Assembly (NCBI RefSeq): GCF_000764495.1
Contig: NZ_JRLB01000031.1
Coordinates: 1-64,000, forward strand
Direction of reading: 5' to 3'
From: Nitrincola sp. A-D6
GTDB taxonomy: Bacteria > Pseudomonadota > Gammaproteobacteria > Pseudomonadales > Balneatricaceae
DNA: 64,000 bases
Below, piece by piece: positions 49,048 through 58,048 of the stretch. The notes below the pieces were generated by a model that worked only from the letters and a program-made list of their open reading frames with translations, searched no databases and was not told the DNA's origin. Position 1 is the stretch's first letter. Every line of letters begins with the position of its first letter. The translations under genes were made by a program, and so were the position numbers.

Positions 49048-50784
49048 TTAGTACAATTCATAAGCTTTGCGGTGTCTACCTACATAATCAAACAGTTTTT
49101 CATTAATTGACCAGTAATGCTTGTGCTTTCTGGCGATAACGAAATCAGGGTGTTTTAACCGATCTGCAACCTTCAGTGCCTGTTGTGCTGAATGGATACG
49201 GGTGCGTTGCGTACCATCATGCCAGCGGCTGAACACACGATTAAACACTTTCAGTTGTGCCGGTTGGTTTAGATCAAAGTATTCACTGAGTGTTTTGCCA
49301 TCTTCATCATGGTAGGTTACTCTCAATTCTCTGCCTTGTAATGTAAATGTCATCCCGGCACAGCGCAGAATCCGTGTATCCTTTAGTGATAATGCCCGTT
49401 TCAGCAGATCGTCATGATCAATCAGTATCCCCTTGCACTGCTCACAGCGTCTTGCGGTAATATCGTTTTCGGCGTTGCAATGCGGACATTCGCGAAAGCG
49501 GAAACGAAAACGGCACTGGTCAACCAGAGTTTCACCGACCAGCCCCTGACAGCGTCGACCAAAGTGTTCTACAACCTGGCCCTGGTCATCGGTTCGCCCC
49601 CAGAAGGTATTGGCAAAGCTACACTCCGGGCAAAATACTTGTACCGGCTTTGTATTCGCTGCAGGTTTGGGTGAACCTACCTCGGGACTGAACAGGTTAA
49701 AGCCATTCGCCGCATAATCTATGATCAAACAGTCGCTTTTGTCTGGATAGAGTCGCAAACCTCGTCCAGCTATTTGCTGATACAGGCTGACTGAGCGGGT
49801 TGGGCGTAAAATAGCGATGAAATCCACATGCGGTGCGTCAAACCCGGTGGTCAAAACCGATATATTAACCAAATACTTGATCTGTAGCTGCTTAAACGCC
49901 AGCAGTGTCTGGTCGCGCTCGGTTGTATCTGTATGGCCTGTAATCAGGCTGGCCTGACCCATAGGAAGATAGGTCATTATTTCCTGGGCATGATCGACAC
50001 TGGCGGCAAAAATCATCACGCCTTTGCGTTTGACAGCCTGCTTGACGATCTCTTCACAGATAGCCTGAGTGACTCGGGGGTACTTGTGCAGAAGCTGATT
50101 AACCTCTTCAGTATCATAATCGCCTTTACCTTCTGCACTCAATTGGGAAAAATCATAATGGCGGGTTGCTGCATCAATACAAATCGGAGGCGTCAGGTAG
50201 CCTTCACGAATAAGTTGACTAAGTGGCAATTCATAAATGCAATGCTCAAAGGTGGCACTCAGTGTATCTCTGACAAAACCACGATAATCCCGACGGTAAA
50301 TCCAGCCCTCACCCAGCCGGTAGGGCGTAGCCGTCAGACCGAGTAGTTTCAATTTGGGGTTGTGCTGGCGCAGGTGGGTCAGCACTTGCTGATATTGGCT
50401 GTTCTCATCAATGCTGACACGGTGGCATTCATCAATGATCACCAGTGAAAAGGTTTCACTGAATAACTGTGTATGTCCGGCCAGGGACTGAATGCTGGCA
50501 AAGGTAACCTGATGTTGATTGTCCCTGCGTTGTAGTCCGGCCGAAAAAATACCGGCTTGCAGTCCCAGCGCCGCATATTTGGCATAGTTTTGCTCGACCA
50601 GCTCCCTGACATGGGTGAGTACCAGAATACGTTGGCGTGCAAGGCGTGCCAGTTCGGCAATTACCAGGCTTTTACCGGCACCTGTCGGTAACACTATTAC
50701 AGCGGATTCCGTGCTTTGCCTGAAATGAGTCAGTGTTGCTTCGACTGCCTGGCGCTGGTAATTACGTAGTATAATTGGTTGCAT
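49048..50784 (-). CDS. radD: RadD-type DEAD/DEAH helicase
   Basis: Superfamily 2 ATPase of 578 residues. Motifs: Q-like LRNYQRQAVEA, Walker A LPTGAGKS, DECH box IIDECHR, motif III GLTATP and motif VI QQIAGRGLR. After the helicase core are zinc-finger pairs (CPECSF, CPHCNAENDITARRCEQC). The layout and size match E. coli RadD (YejH, 586 residues), which helps process stalled or broken DNA. Confidence 0.88.
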   Translation of the reverse strand: MQPIILRNYQRQAVEATLTHFRQSTESAVIVLPTGAGKSLVIAELARLARQRILVLTHVRELVEQNYAKYAALGLQAGIFSAGLQRRDNQHQVTFASIQSLAGHTQLFSETFSLVIIDECHRVSIDENSQYQQVLTHLRQHNPKLKLLGLTATPYRLGEGWIYRRDYRGFVRDTLSATFEHCIYELPLSQLIREGYLTPPICIDAATRHYDFSQLSAEGKGDYDTEEVNQLLHKYPRVTQAICEEIVKQAVKRKGVMIFAASVDHAQEIMTYLPMGQASLITGHTDTTERDQTLLAFKQLQIKYLVNISVLTTGFDAPHVDFIAILRPTRSVSLYQQIAGRGLRLYPDKSDCLIIDYAANGFNLFSPEVGSPKPAANTKPVQVFCPECSFANTFWGRTDDQGQVVEHFGRRCQGLVGETLVDQCRFRFRFRECPHCNAENDITARRCEQCKGILIDHDDLLKRALSLKDTRILRCAGMTFTLQGRELRVTYHDEDGKTLSEYFDLNQPAQLKVFNRVFSRWHDGTQRTRIHSAQQALKVADRLKHPDFVIARKHKHYWSINEKLFDYVGRHRKAYELY

Positions 50785-50868
50785 TTAAAGCCTTGTCAGG
50801 GCAGTTTGTCAGGGGCCAAAAGGTGCCGCTGGGAATTCGCCATGAATGAATATAGGAAGCAATCGACC

Positions 50869-51354
50869 ATGATAACAATTGTAAAAGCTGATCTCACCCA
50901 TCCTGAGCATGCCGATGCACTGGTGCAGTTGCTCAGTGAGTACGCCCGCGATCCTATGGGAGGAGGGGAGCCCTTAGCTGAAACAGTGGTTGAAAATCTG
51001 GTTACAGAGATGCAAAAAAGACCTCATTTGCATAGTTTTATCGGTTTCTCGGGAGATGAGCCGGTAGCCTTGATGAATACTGTCGAGGGCTTTTCGACCT
51101 TTGCGGCTAAACCCCTGTTGAATATTCATGATGTGGTGGTCAGTCGTCCTTACCGGGGGCAAGGTATTTCACGCCTGTTGTTTGAATCAGCTGAAATCTT
51201 TGCGAAAACACTGGGTTGCTGCAAACTGACACTGGAGGTGCTGGAAGGAAATGCGATAGCAAAGAAGGCCTATAGCCGTCTGGGCTACGCGCCTTATCAG
51301 CTTGATCCGGACGCAGGAAATGCACAGTTCTGGGAAAAGAAAATAGAGAAATAA
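50869..51354 (+). CDS. GNAT family N-acetyltransferase
   Basis: About 161 residues. The acetyl-CoA binding motif A is VVVSRPYRGQGISRLLFESAE, preceded by the beta-4 strand and followed by LTLEVLEGNAIAKKAYSRLGY. The ATG at 50869 fits the domain start; ATG 50842, with GGGA 7 bases before it, is an alternative. Substrate unknown. It diverges from radD. Confidence 0.85.
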   Translation: MITIVKADLTHPEHADALVQLLSEYARDPMGGGEPLAETVVENLVTEMQKRPHLHSFIGFSGDEPVALMNTVEGFSTFAAKPLLNIHDVVVSRPYRGQGISRLLFESAEIFAKTLGCCKLTLEVLEGNAIAKKAYSRLGYAPYQLDPDAGNAQFWEKKIEK

Positions 51355-51464
51355 TTCTGTTTTTTCTGTTTTATATTTGTTAGAATTCTGTTTAATGAAT
51401 CGCTTCAGCGAGATTCAACAGGAGATCTGAGTCACACCCCAGGGAAGGCGGTATGACTCACTGT

Positions 51465-51490
51465 AACGCAGGACTTTTTAAGCCTGCGTT
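51465..51490 (+). terminator. Hairpin between the convergent GNAT and luxS genes
   Basis: AACGCAGG (51465-51472) pairs with CCTGCGTT (51483-51490), followed on the plus strand by TCTTTTTCC. The loop contains the luxS stop codon. It would mainly end the GNAT transcript. Confidence 0.45.
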
Positions 51491-51999
51491 TCTTTTTCCT
51501 GCAAAAACTCTTCACTCAGATACAGCTCATCATTACTGTTTACACCCACACCCCGATTGATAATATCGCTAGCGATTTGTTGTGCTTCGGTGAGTGAGTG
51601 CATTGTATACGTGCCGCATTGATAGGCATTCAGTTCTGGAATCTCTTCCATTGATTTAACCTTGAGTACATCCTGCATGGCACCCGTCCAGGCATCGGCA
51701 ACTTGCTGCTCGGTTGGTGTGCCTATGAGGCTCATATAGAAACCTGTGCGGCAACCCATGGGTGAAATATCGATGATTTCAACTGAATCACTGTTCAGGT
51801 GATTACGCATGAATCCGGCAAACAGGTGCTCCAGTGTATGGATGCCTTTCTCTGAGAGGATTTCACGATTGGGAATACAAAAGCGCAAATCATACACGGT
51901 GATCGGATCGCCGGATGGCGTTTGCATCATTTTGGCGGTACGAACCGCAGGGGCTTGCATACGGGTATGGTCAACACGAAAACTGTCAAGTAAGGGCAT
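51478..51999 (-). CDS. luxS: S-ribosylhomocysteine lyase (AI-2 synthesis)
   Basis: Cleaves S-ribosylhomocysteine to homocysteine and DPD, the precursor of autoinducer 2. The 173 residues carry the metal site HTLEH and the later Cys in [11 protein letters not shown], plus the diagnostic [17 protein letters not shown] and [18 protein letters not shown] lies 7 bases before the ATG. The upstream c-di-GMP gene on the same strand, if corrected, stops 25 bases before this ATG, so the two may be co-transcribed. Confidence 0.97.
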   Translation of the reverse strand: MPLLDSFRVDHTRMQAPAVRTAKMMQTPSGDPITVYDLRFCIPNREILSEKGIHTLEHLFAGFMRNHLNSDSVEIIDISPMGCRTGFYMSLIGTPTEQQVADAWTGAMQDVLKVKSMEEIPELNAYQCGTYTMHSLTEAQQIASDIINRGVGVNSNDELYLSEEFLQEKETQA

Positions 52000-54815
52000 A
52001 GTCTACTCCTGATTACATTTACACTTAATGTAGCATATACGCTGTCCAGGCGGTATTCAGATGCCTGATCATCTGCTGCATCTGCAATGCAGATACGTAA
52101 CTGCTGATCCGATAGCGGCCTACTGAAATAGTAGCCCTGGTAGTGGTGGCAACCGAGTGCTTCAAGTTTTTGTAGCTGCTGTTCGGTCTCTACTCCTTCA
52201 GCAATCACATTCATGCCAAATGCCTCTCCCATGGCCAGTACGCTACGAATAATCGCTTCATCGCTATGATTATTTAACAGGTCATGTATGAAGGCTTTAT
52301 CCACCTTGATTTGATCAAAGGGCAGTTTCTTGAGATAGGAGAGCGAGGAAAACCCTGTGCCGAAATCATCTAAAGAAAAACAAATTCCGGCCTGTTTCAA
52401 TTGGCTCATTTTTGCAACGGCTTCATCTGAGTAGTCAATCAGCAGACTTTCAGTCAACTCAAGTTTAAGCCGGTTAGCGGGAGCGCTGGAGTCGCTGACA
52501 TGCTGCAGTACCCGTTCGACAAAATCATTGCATTGAAACTGGCGGGCACTGATATTAACTGCCAGTGTCCATTTCGCCGTGTAGGGATGCTGTTGCCAGG
52601 TAGCCAGGGTCTGGCAGGCTGTAGCAATCACAAAATCCCCTATCAGTAGTATCAGGTCAGATGATTCAGCCAGAGGGATGAAGGCGGCCGGTGAGATGAG
52701 CCCCTGAGTCGGGTGCTCCCAGCGTATCAGTGCTTCACACCCGGTGATCAGCCGGTGGCGATTATATTGTGGCTGGAAAAAAAGCCGCAGCTGGTTTTTA
52801 TCCAAAGCATGGCGCAGATCATTTTCAAGTTGTACCACCTGATCCACTTGCTGCTGCATAATCGGGTCGAAAAAGCTGACGTTATTATGGGTGTTGAATT
52901 TGGATTGATTTTTGGCCAGGTCAGCACGTTTGAGTAACTCATCTGCACTCGTGTCAGCATCAGCACAATGTACGATACCGATATTCGCCTGGGTGTAAAC
53001 CGGTTTATCCTGAATAGAAAAGGGGGTGATGAAAATCCCCTGTATATCCTTGATCAGGTGTTCTATATCAAACAACGCCTGTTCGGCTGAGTGCTCCCGA
53101 AACTCACATAGAATGACAAACTCATCCGCGGCCAGACGGGCAAGGCTGGAGTAGATGGGTAAAGCTTCGGTTAGCCGTGCGGCCACATCACATAGAAGTT
53201 GATCACCAGCACTACGTCCCAGGCTGTCATTGACCAGCTTGAAATTTCTTAAGTCGATCAGTATCAAGGCAAAGCTGTTATTCTGCATTCGAGTACGCGT
53301 CGATGCCGACTGGATGCGATCACGCAGCAGGTCGATATTGGCCAGTCCGGTGAGTTGATCATACAGCGACAGGTGCTCTATTTTCTCTTTGGACTCTTTT
53401 GCCTGGGTAATATCAGCAAAGGACGCAACAAAATAAAAGTGCCGCGGATGTGTGCCAGCGACTTTGGTGATACTGAGGTGTTCTGGAAAAATTTCTCCGT
53501 TTTTACGCCGGTTCCAGATTTCGCCATCCCAGTATCCCTGCGTATTCAGGGCGTTCCACATGGCCTTGTAAAAATCCTGGTGGTGATAACCCGAGCTAAA
53601 CATAGAGGGATTACGTCCGATAACTTCTTCTTCGCTGTATCCGGTGATACGTGTAAAAGCATCATTTACACGCAGGATTTGGTTATTTTCATTGGTGATA
53701 GTGATCGCTTCATTGGTTCTGAAAGCGGCCGCAGCAATACGCAGATCTGCTGCACGTTTCTGGCGCTGGCGAATGTCGTAACTCACCCAGGTTACCGCCA
53801 GCAGGATACTCAATGTCAGGACTAGAATGATTTCTGCAAGGTACTTGTTCACAAAATCACGCATATCAAAGTGAGTGATGCGATCTGGATGTACGCGCAG
53901 TTCCAGCAATATGTGTTCCAGGTTGGCATAGTCCACCGGTGGTATAAAGCCAAAGTATCCACCAGTAAGCGCTGCCTGTGAATCGGGTGGAATGGAATAC
54001 AGTGCCTGTGTTATGTCACGAACGACCAGTGGGTCCAGTGCTGGCATTGCCGCAAACGCCCACTCTGGAATCAGTGGGGTGGAGTGAATCAGGGGGAACT
54101 CAGGATGTTGTTGTTGGTTAATTACCTGCAATTGATCAATCGATAGCTTGCCTGACTGGATCATGGATTCCATGACGCCTGAGCGAATGAAGGCCACATC
54201 GGCCTGGCGGTTAAGTAACATCTCAATCGCTTTGTCCTGAGGCTGTCCGGAATAGGTTACTTTGTTTACATCCTGGGGAAGACGTATGCCCGCCTGGTTA
54301 AGCGTCCAGTGCTGAATACGGTAGGCACCCAGGGAGTTGGGGTGAACGGCAACTATATGCTGCCCGCGTATAGCGCTTAATGAATTTAGCTCAGGCCTGT
54401 CTGCAAGGGCGACTATAACACCAGCAAAGCGCTCCAGAGGCTGATCGTTGAAAGTCGGCATGAGTGTTGCTGATGCTGAAACCCCTGCAGATGATCGCAG
54501 CAGTATGTAATGTTCCGGCTGGGTAAGAATGAAGTCTAACTGCTGTTGATTCACCGCTTCAGTCATGCTGTCCATAAACAAAACCTGAAGCTCAAGTTCG
54601 TACTGAGGCAGTGTCTTATTTAGATGATTCAGTGTTTCCTGCCACTGTTGTTGGGTGGCGTCCAGACTGCGAAAAGCCAGAATACCGATGCGCAACTTCT
54701 CTGTCTCAGCGGCAGAGACAAGTTGAGCGCAACTGATCAGCAGCAAAGAAAAAAACAAGCCAAAAAACTGCACTGCAGGCTTGGTTGGGTTATGCAACAG
54801 CCAGTACTCCTTCAA
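51927..54815 (-). CDS. PhnD-like sensor, PAS, degenerate GGDEF and EAL protein
   Basis: Up to 962 residues. A signal anchor ([19 protein letters not shown]) leads into a periplasmic PhnD-type binding domain (residues ~40-300: [31 protein letters not shown]). A membrane helix lies near 335-355, then PAS (365-480), GGDEF (495-655) and EAL (665-925). The cyclase site reads [11 protein letters not shown], lacking the first glycines, so it is probably inactive. The EAL site ([26 protein letters not shown]) is intact, so it is a likely phosphodiesterase. The last ~30 residues run into luxS; one lost base between about 52040 and 52080 would instead end it at 52025, which is more plausible. Confidence 0.88.
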   Translation of the reverse strand: MKEYWLLHNPTKPAVQFFGLFFSLLLISCAQLVSAAETEKLRIGILAFRSLDATQQQWQETLNHLNKTLPQYELELQVLFMDSMTEAVNQQQLDFILTQPEHYILLRSSAGVSASATLMPTFNDQPLERFAGVIVALADRPELNSLSAIRGQHIVAVHPNSLGAYRIQHWTLNQAGIRLPQDVNKVTYSGQPQDKAIEMLLNRQADVAFIRSGVMESMIQSGKLSIDQLQVINQQQHPEFPLIHSTPLIPEWAFAAMPALDPLVVRDITQALYSIPPDSQAALTGGYFGFIPPVDYANLEHILLELRVHPDRITHFDMRDFVNKYLAEIILVLTLSILLAVTWVSYDIRQRQKRAADLRIAAAAFRTNEAITITNENNQILRVNDAFTRITGYSEEEVIGRNPSMFSSGYHHQDFYKAMWNALNTQGYWDGEIWNRRKNGEIFPEHLSITKVAGTHPRHFYFVASFADITQAKESKEKIEHLSLYDQLTGLANIDLLRDRIQSASTRTRMQNNSFALILIDLRNFKLVNDSLGRSAGDQLLCDVAARLTEALPIYSSLARLAADEFVILCEFREHSAEQALFDIEHLIKDIQGIFITPFSIQDKPVYTQANIGIVHCADADTSADELLKRADLAKNQSKFNTHNNVSFFDPIMQQQVDQVVQLENDLRHALDKNQLRLFFQPQYNRHRLITGCEALIRWEHPTQGLISPAAFIPLAESSDLILLIGDFVIATACQTLATWQQHPYTAKWTLAVNISARQFQCNDFVERVLQHVSDSSAPANRLKLELTESLLIDYSDEAVAKMSQLKQAGICFSLDDFGTGFSSLSYLKKLPFDQIKVDKAFIHDLLNNHSDEAIIRSVLAMGEAFGMNVIAEGVETEQQLQKLEALGCHHYQGYYFSRPLSDQQLRICIADAADDQASEYRLDSVYATLSVNVIRSRLCPYLTVFVLTIPVCKPLRFVPPK

Positions 54816-55014
54816 TGTTCAAAAAAATAGGGTTCAAAATGAACATACAAGCTTGCCGGTCAGTATAGTGTAACTGGTGTTTGAATAACTTGTTGTGTGT
54901 CAAATACTAGAGACATCTATAGGGAAAAACAGTAATTTATATGTGGAAAATGTACTAAGCTATGAGTAGCACAGCCTTGCCAATACCTGGCCTTACTCAG
55001 TATTAATAAATTCA

Positions 55015-57108
55015 ATGATATATACAGATAACGACATGCTTTCCCAGTCTCCTGAATACTTGCTGTTGTTAAAACAGCAAGGGCATATCCTTGAAGCGGC
55101 CAATGAAATGATTGCCACGGTATCATTGGATCAGCGCTTGATTTTTCTTAACCAGGCAGGTCGGCAGATGTTGGGGGTCTCGCTTGAAAGAGACTTGATC
55201 GAAGAGCCTTTGTATGTGGCTGATTTCCACTCACCTGAAGTGTATGCGCTGCTTAGTGATCATGTTTTTCCTTCACTGGTAAAAAATTTGACCAGGTGGA
55301 AGGGTGATATTGAGTTCAGAGATTTAAATCAGCGAGCTATTCCGGTGCACCTGACGGTGATCCCTCATGTGGATGATGAGGGTAAGGTTGCCTGGATGAC
55401 AGGTCTTGCCAAAGACCTGCGTGAAGTTAACGCATTAGAAATTCAGCAGCGCCTGGCTAAACGGGTATTCGATAACACCATTGAAGGCATATTCGTGACG
55501 GATGCCTTCGCACGTATTTTACAGGTGAATCGTGCGTTTACTGAAGTTACGGGTTATAGCGCTGAAGAGGCCCTGGGTAAAACACCCCGCTTGCTACGTT
55601 CTAATCATCATGATGCCGCCTTCTATGAAAAACTTTGGGCTGAGGTGGCGCTTAGCGGCAGTTGGCAGGGTGAAATCTGGAATCGTCGTAAGGATGGCAG
55701 TGTTTATTTACAGTGGTTGTCTATTAACTGTCTGAAAAACAGTCGTGATGAAACTGAATACTACGTGGCTGTGTTTCATGACCTTTCTGAGCTGCGGGCG
55801 CGAGAAGCCGAAATTGAGTATCTGGTTAATCATGATCCACTAACCGGGCTGGGTAATCGCAGCCAGTTTCGCGATCGTATTGAGCAAGGCATCCGTGGCG
55901 GCGCCGGGTCACATAGCCGAATGGCGGTAATTAAAATTGATCTGGGTGAAATCCAGCTGATCAATGACAGTCTTGGCCATGCCTGTAGTGATTTTTTGAT
56001 CAAAGAAGCGGGTAGCCGTCTGAAAGATTTAATGTCCCGCAGAGATTCGCTGGTGCGCTTGGGGGCCGATGAGTTTGGTGTTGTGGTCAGTGACGTTCGG
56101 CAGATGCTAGATATCAGTCAGATGGCGTTTGATCTGAAGGTGCAATTACAAGCGCCCTTTATAATAGGGGGCGAAACTCTGTACATGAATCCCTCGATGG
56201 GAATATCTTTCTATCCGGATGACGCTGACAATGTTGAAGATCTGTTGCGTTGTGCGCGCACAGCATTACAAGAGGCCAAAGCGACGGGTCGCAACACCTT
56301 TTGCTTCTATAATCAGGATATGAGTATTCAGTCACGCGACCGCTTGGTGCTTGAACAGGCTCTCAGGGAAGCGGTGTTGGGTAATGGTTTAAGCCTCAAT
56401 TTTCAACCGAAGGTGTTGTTGGAAACCGGGAAGATCTATGCGGCTGAAGTGTTGGTACGTTGGCGCCATCCTGTACTGGGGTTTATTTCTCCGGCTGTGT
56501 TTATTCCGATTGCAGAGCGTTCTGGCCTGATTGCGGAATTGGGGAACTGGGTTATGCAGGAAACCTGCCGTCAATTGGCAATAATGAAAACTGCCGGACT
56601 GACAGTGCCTCCGGTGGCAATCAATCTATCGGTTTATGAGCTTGAGCGTCCCGGGTTCGCTAAGCATTTAATGGATCCCGTCATCAAGTTCGGGTTGGAC
56701 CCGGGTTTGTTCGAGTTTGAAGTAACTGAAACAGGATTAATGTCACGTGAAGAAGCTGTCATAGATTCACTGAAACAGCTTCGTGATGCTGGCTTTAAGG
56801 TCGCTCTGGATGACTTTGGCACCGGTTATTCCAGTCTGTCGTATTTACGCAAATTGCCACTTTCCACGTTAAAGATAGACATGGCTTTTGTGACTGATAT
56901 GACCACGGATAAGGTCGCGGCCAGTATTGTTAAAACGGTAATAGCACTGGCAGACAGCCTGGAGCTGGAAGTGATTGCCGAGGGCGTTGAAACCACTGAG
57001 CAACAAATGATGCTATTGGATCTTGGTTGCAGTAAAGCCCAGGGCTTCCTGTTTTATAAGCCGCTCAGTGTAGATCACTTCCGGGATTTGCTTGTTAATG
57101 GGTACTAG
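55015..57108 (+). CDS. Cytoplasmic PAS-PAS-GGDEF-EAL protein
   Basis: 697 residues, no membrane segment. Two PAS domains (about 25-140 and 145-265) are followed by GGDEF (270-430) with the altered site VRLGADEFGVVV, and EAL (445-690) with AEVLVRWRH, NLSVYELE, ETGLMSREEA and DDFGTGYSSLSYLRKLP. The metal-binding acidic residues of the EAL domain are present, so phosphodiesterase activity is likely. Cyclase activity is doubtful because GGDEF is GADEF. It diverges from the PhnD-type gene across about 200 bases. Confidence 0.9.
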   Translation: MIYTDNDMLSQSPEYLLLLKQQGHILEAANEMIATVSLDQRLIFLNQAGRQMLGVSLERDLIEEPLYVADFHSPEVYALLSDHVFPSLVKNLTRWKGDIEFRDLNQRAIPVHLTVIPHVDDEGKVAWMTGLAKDLREVNALEIQQRLAKRVFDNTIEGIFVTDAFARILQVNRAFTEVTGYSAEEALGKTPRLLRSNHHDAAFYEKLWAEVALSGSWQGEIWNRRKDGSVYLQWLSINCLKNSRDETEYYVAVFHDLSELRAREAEIEYLVNHDPLTGLGNRSQFRDRIEQGIRGGAGSHSRMAVIKIDLGEIQLINDSLGHACSDFLIKEAGSRLKDLMSRRDSLVRLGADEFGVVVSDVRQMLDISQMAFDLKVQLQAPFIIGGETLYMNPSMGISFYPDDADNVEDLLRCARTALQEAKATGRNTFCFYNQDMSIQSRDRLVLEQALREAVLGNGLSLNFQPKVLLETGKIYAAEVLVRWRHPVLGFISPAVFIPIAERSGLIAELGNWVMQETCRQLAIMKTAGLTVPPVAINLSVYELERPGFAKHLMDPVIKFGLDPGLFEFEVTETGLMSREEAVIDSLKQLRDAGFKVALDDFGTGYSSLSYLRKLPLSTLKIDMAFVTDMTTDKVAASIVKTVIALADSLELEVIAEGVETTEQQMMLLDLGCSKAQGFLFYKPLSVDHFRDLLVNGY

Positions 57109-57221
57109 GAGGCTGTTCGAGAATAGACTGATCTACTGTCTTGTAGCGAGTGAAGGTTTGTCAGTTGCGGATATTCATGCTTCACTGAGATGTGAATTGT
57201 CAGGTATGCAGAGGCAGGAAA

Positions 57222-57929
57222 ATGGCAAATACTGTGTTGATCACCGGTGCCAGTCGAGGCATCGGACTTGAGCTGGCCTATCAGTATGCGCGTGACGGGG
57301 CACAAGTTCATGCCTGTGCCCGGGATTTGCTACAGGCAGAGCATTTGCAGGCGCTGGCCGCAAAGTTCCCCGAGCAGATTGAGTTGCATTATCTTGATGT
57401 GACTAGCGACAGTCAGATCAAGGCATTGGATCGTGCACTGGGGGATACAAGTATTGATGTGCTGATACATAATGCGGGCTGTTATGGTCCCAGGCGGATT
57501 AAGTTTGGAGAAATAGATCGGCAAATATGGCGTCAGGTGCTTGAGGTAAATACGCTGTCACCCCTGATGCTGTCCCAGGCACTCTATGCTAGGGTAGCGG
57601 CTAGCCAGCAGAAAACCCTGGCAATGATTAGCAGCAAAGTTGGCAGTATTACGGACAATCAATCAGGCGGAGGCTATTATTATCGCAGTTCTAAAACGGC
57701 TTTAAATCAGGTGGTCAAGAGCTTATCTATCGATCTCTCTGGTTTTGGTGTGCGTGTGATAGCCTTGCATCCTGGCTGGGTTCAAACAGCAATGGGTGGT
57801 CCTAATGCATTAATTACCACAGAAGAGAGTGCTAAGGGAATTATTCAAGTAATTGAAGATAAAAATAACTATGTCTCTGGAGGGTTTTATAATTACAACG
57901 GAGATCCGCTGCCTGGTAATCTTAGTTAA
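57222..57929 (+). CDS. SDR-family oxidoreductase
   Basis: 235 residues from the ATG at 57222, which has AGGAAA just upstream. NAD(P) motif VLITGASRGIGLELAYQYA, then HNAG, Ser in AMISSKVGSI and the catalytic YRSSK, followed by HPGWVQTAMGG. This resembles the C-factor/YciK-like subgroup. Substrate unknown. It lies between two c-di-GMP genes on the same strand with no obvious link. Confidence 0.88.
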   Translation: MANTVLITGASRGIGLELAYQYARDGAQVHACARDLLQAEHLQALAAKFPEQIELHYLDVTSDSQIKALDRALGDTSIDVLIHNAGCYGPRRIKFGEIDRQIWRQVLEVNTLSPLMLSQALYARVAASQQKTLAMISSKVGSITDNQSGGGYYYRSSKTALNQVVKSLSIDLSGFGVRVIALHPGWVQTAMGGPNALITTEESAKGIIQVIEDKNNYVSGGFYNYNGDPLPGNLS

Positions 57930-58048
57930 ACACTTGTGTATTTTATACGACTAATTTTATCTGTGAATCTGTGGAGGCTTCGGTTAATATCCAGCAGTTT
58001 TTTAAGTATATTAAGTTGTCTTCGTCGCCCGTTGTTTAAGGAATTTTT

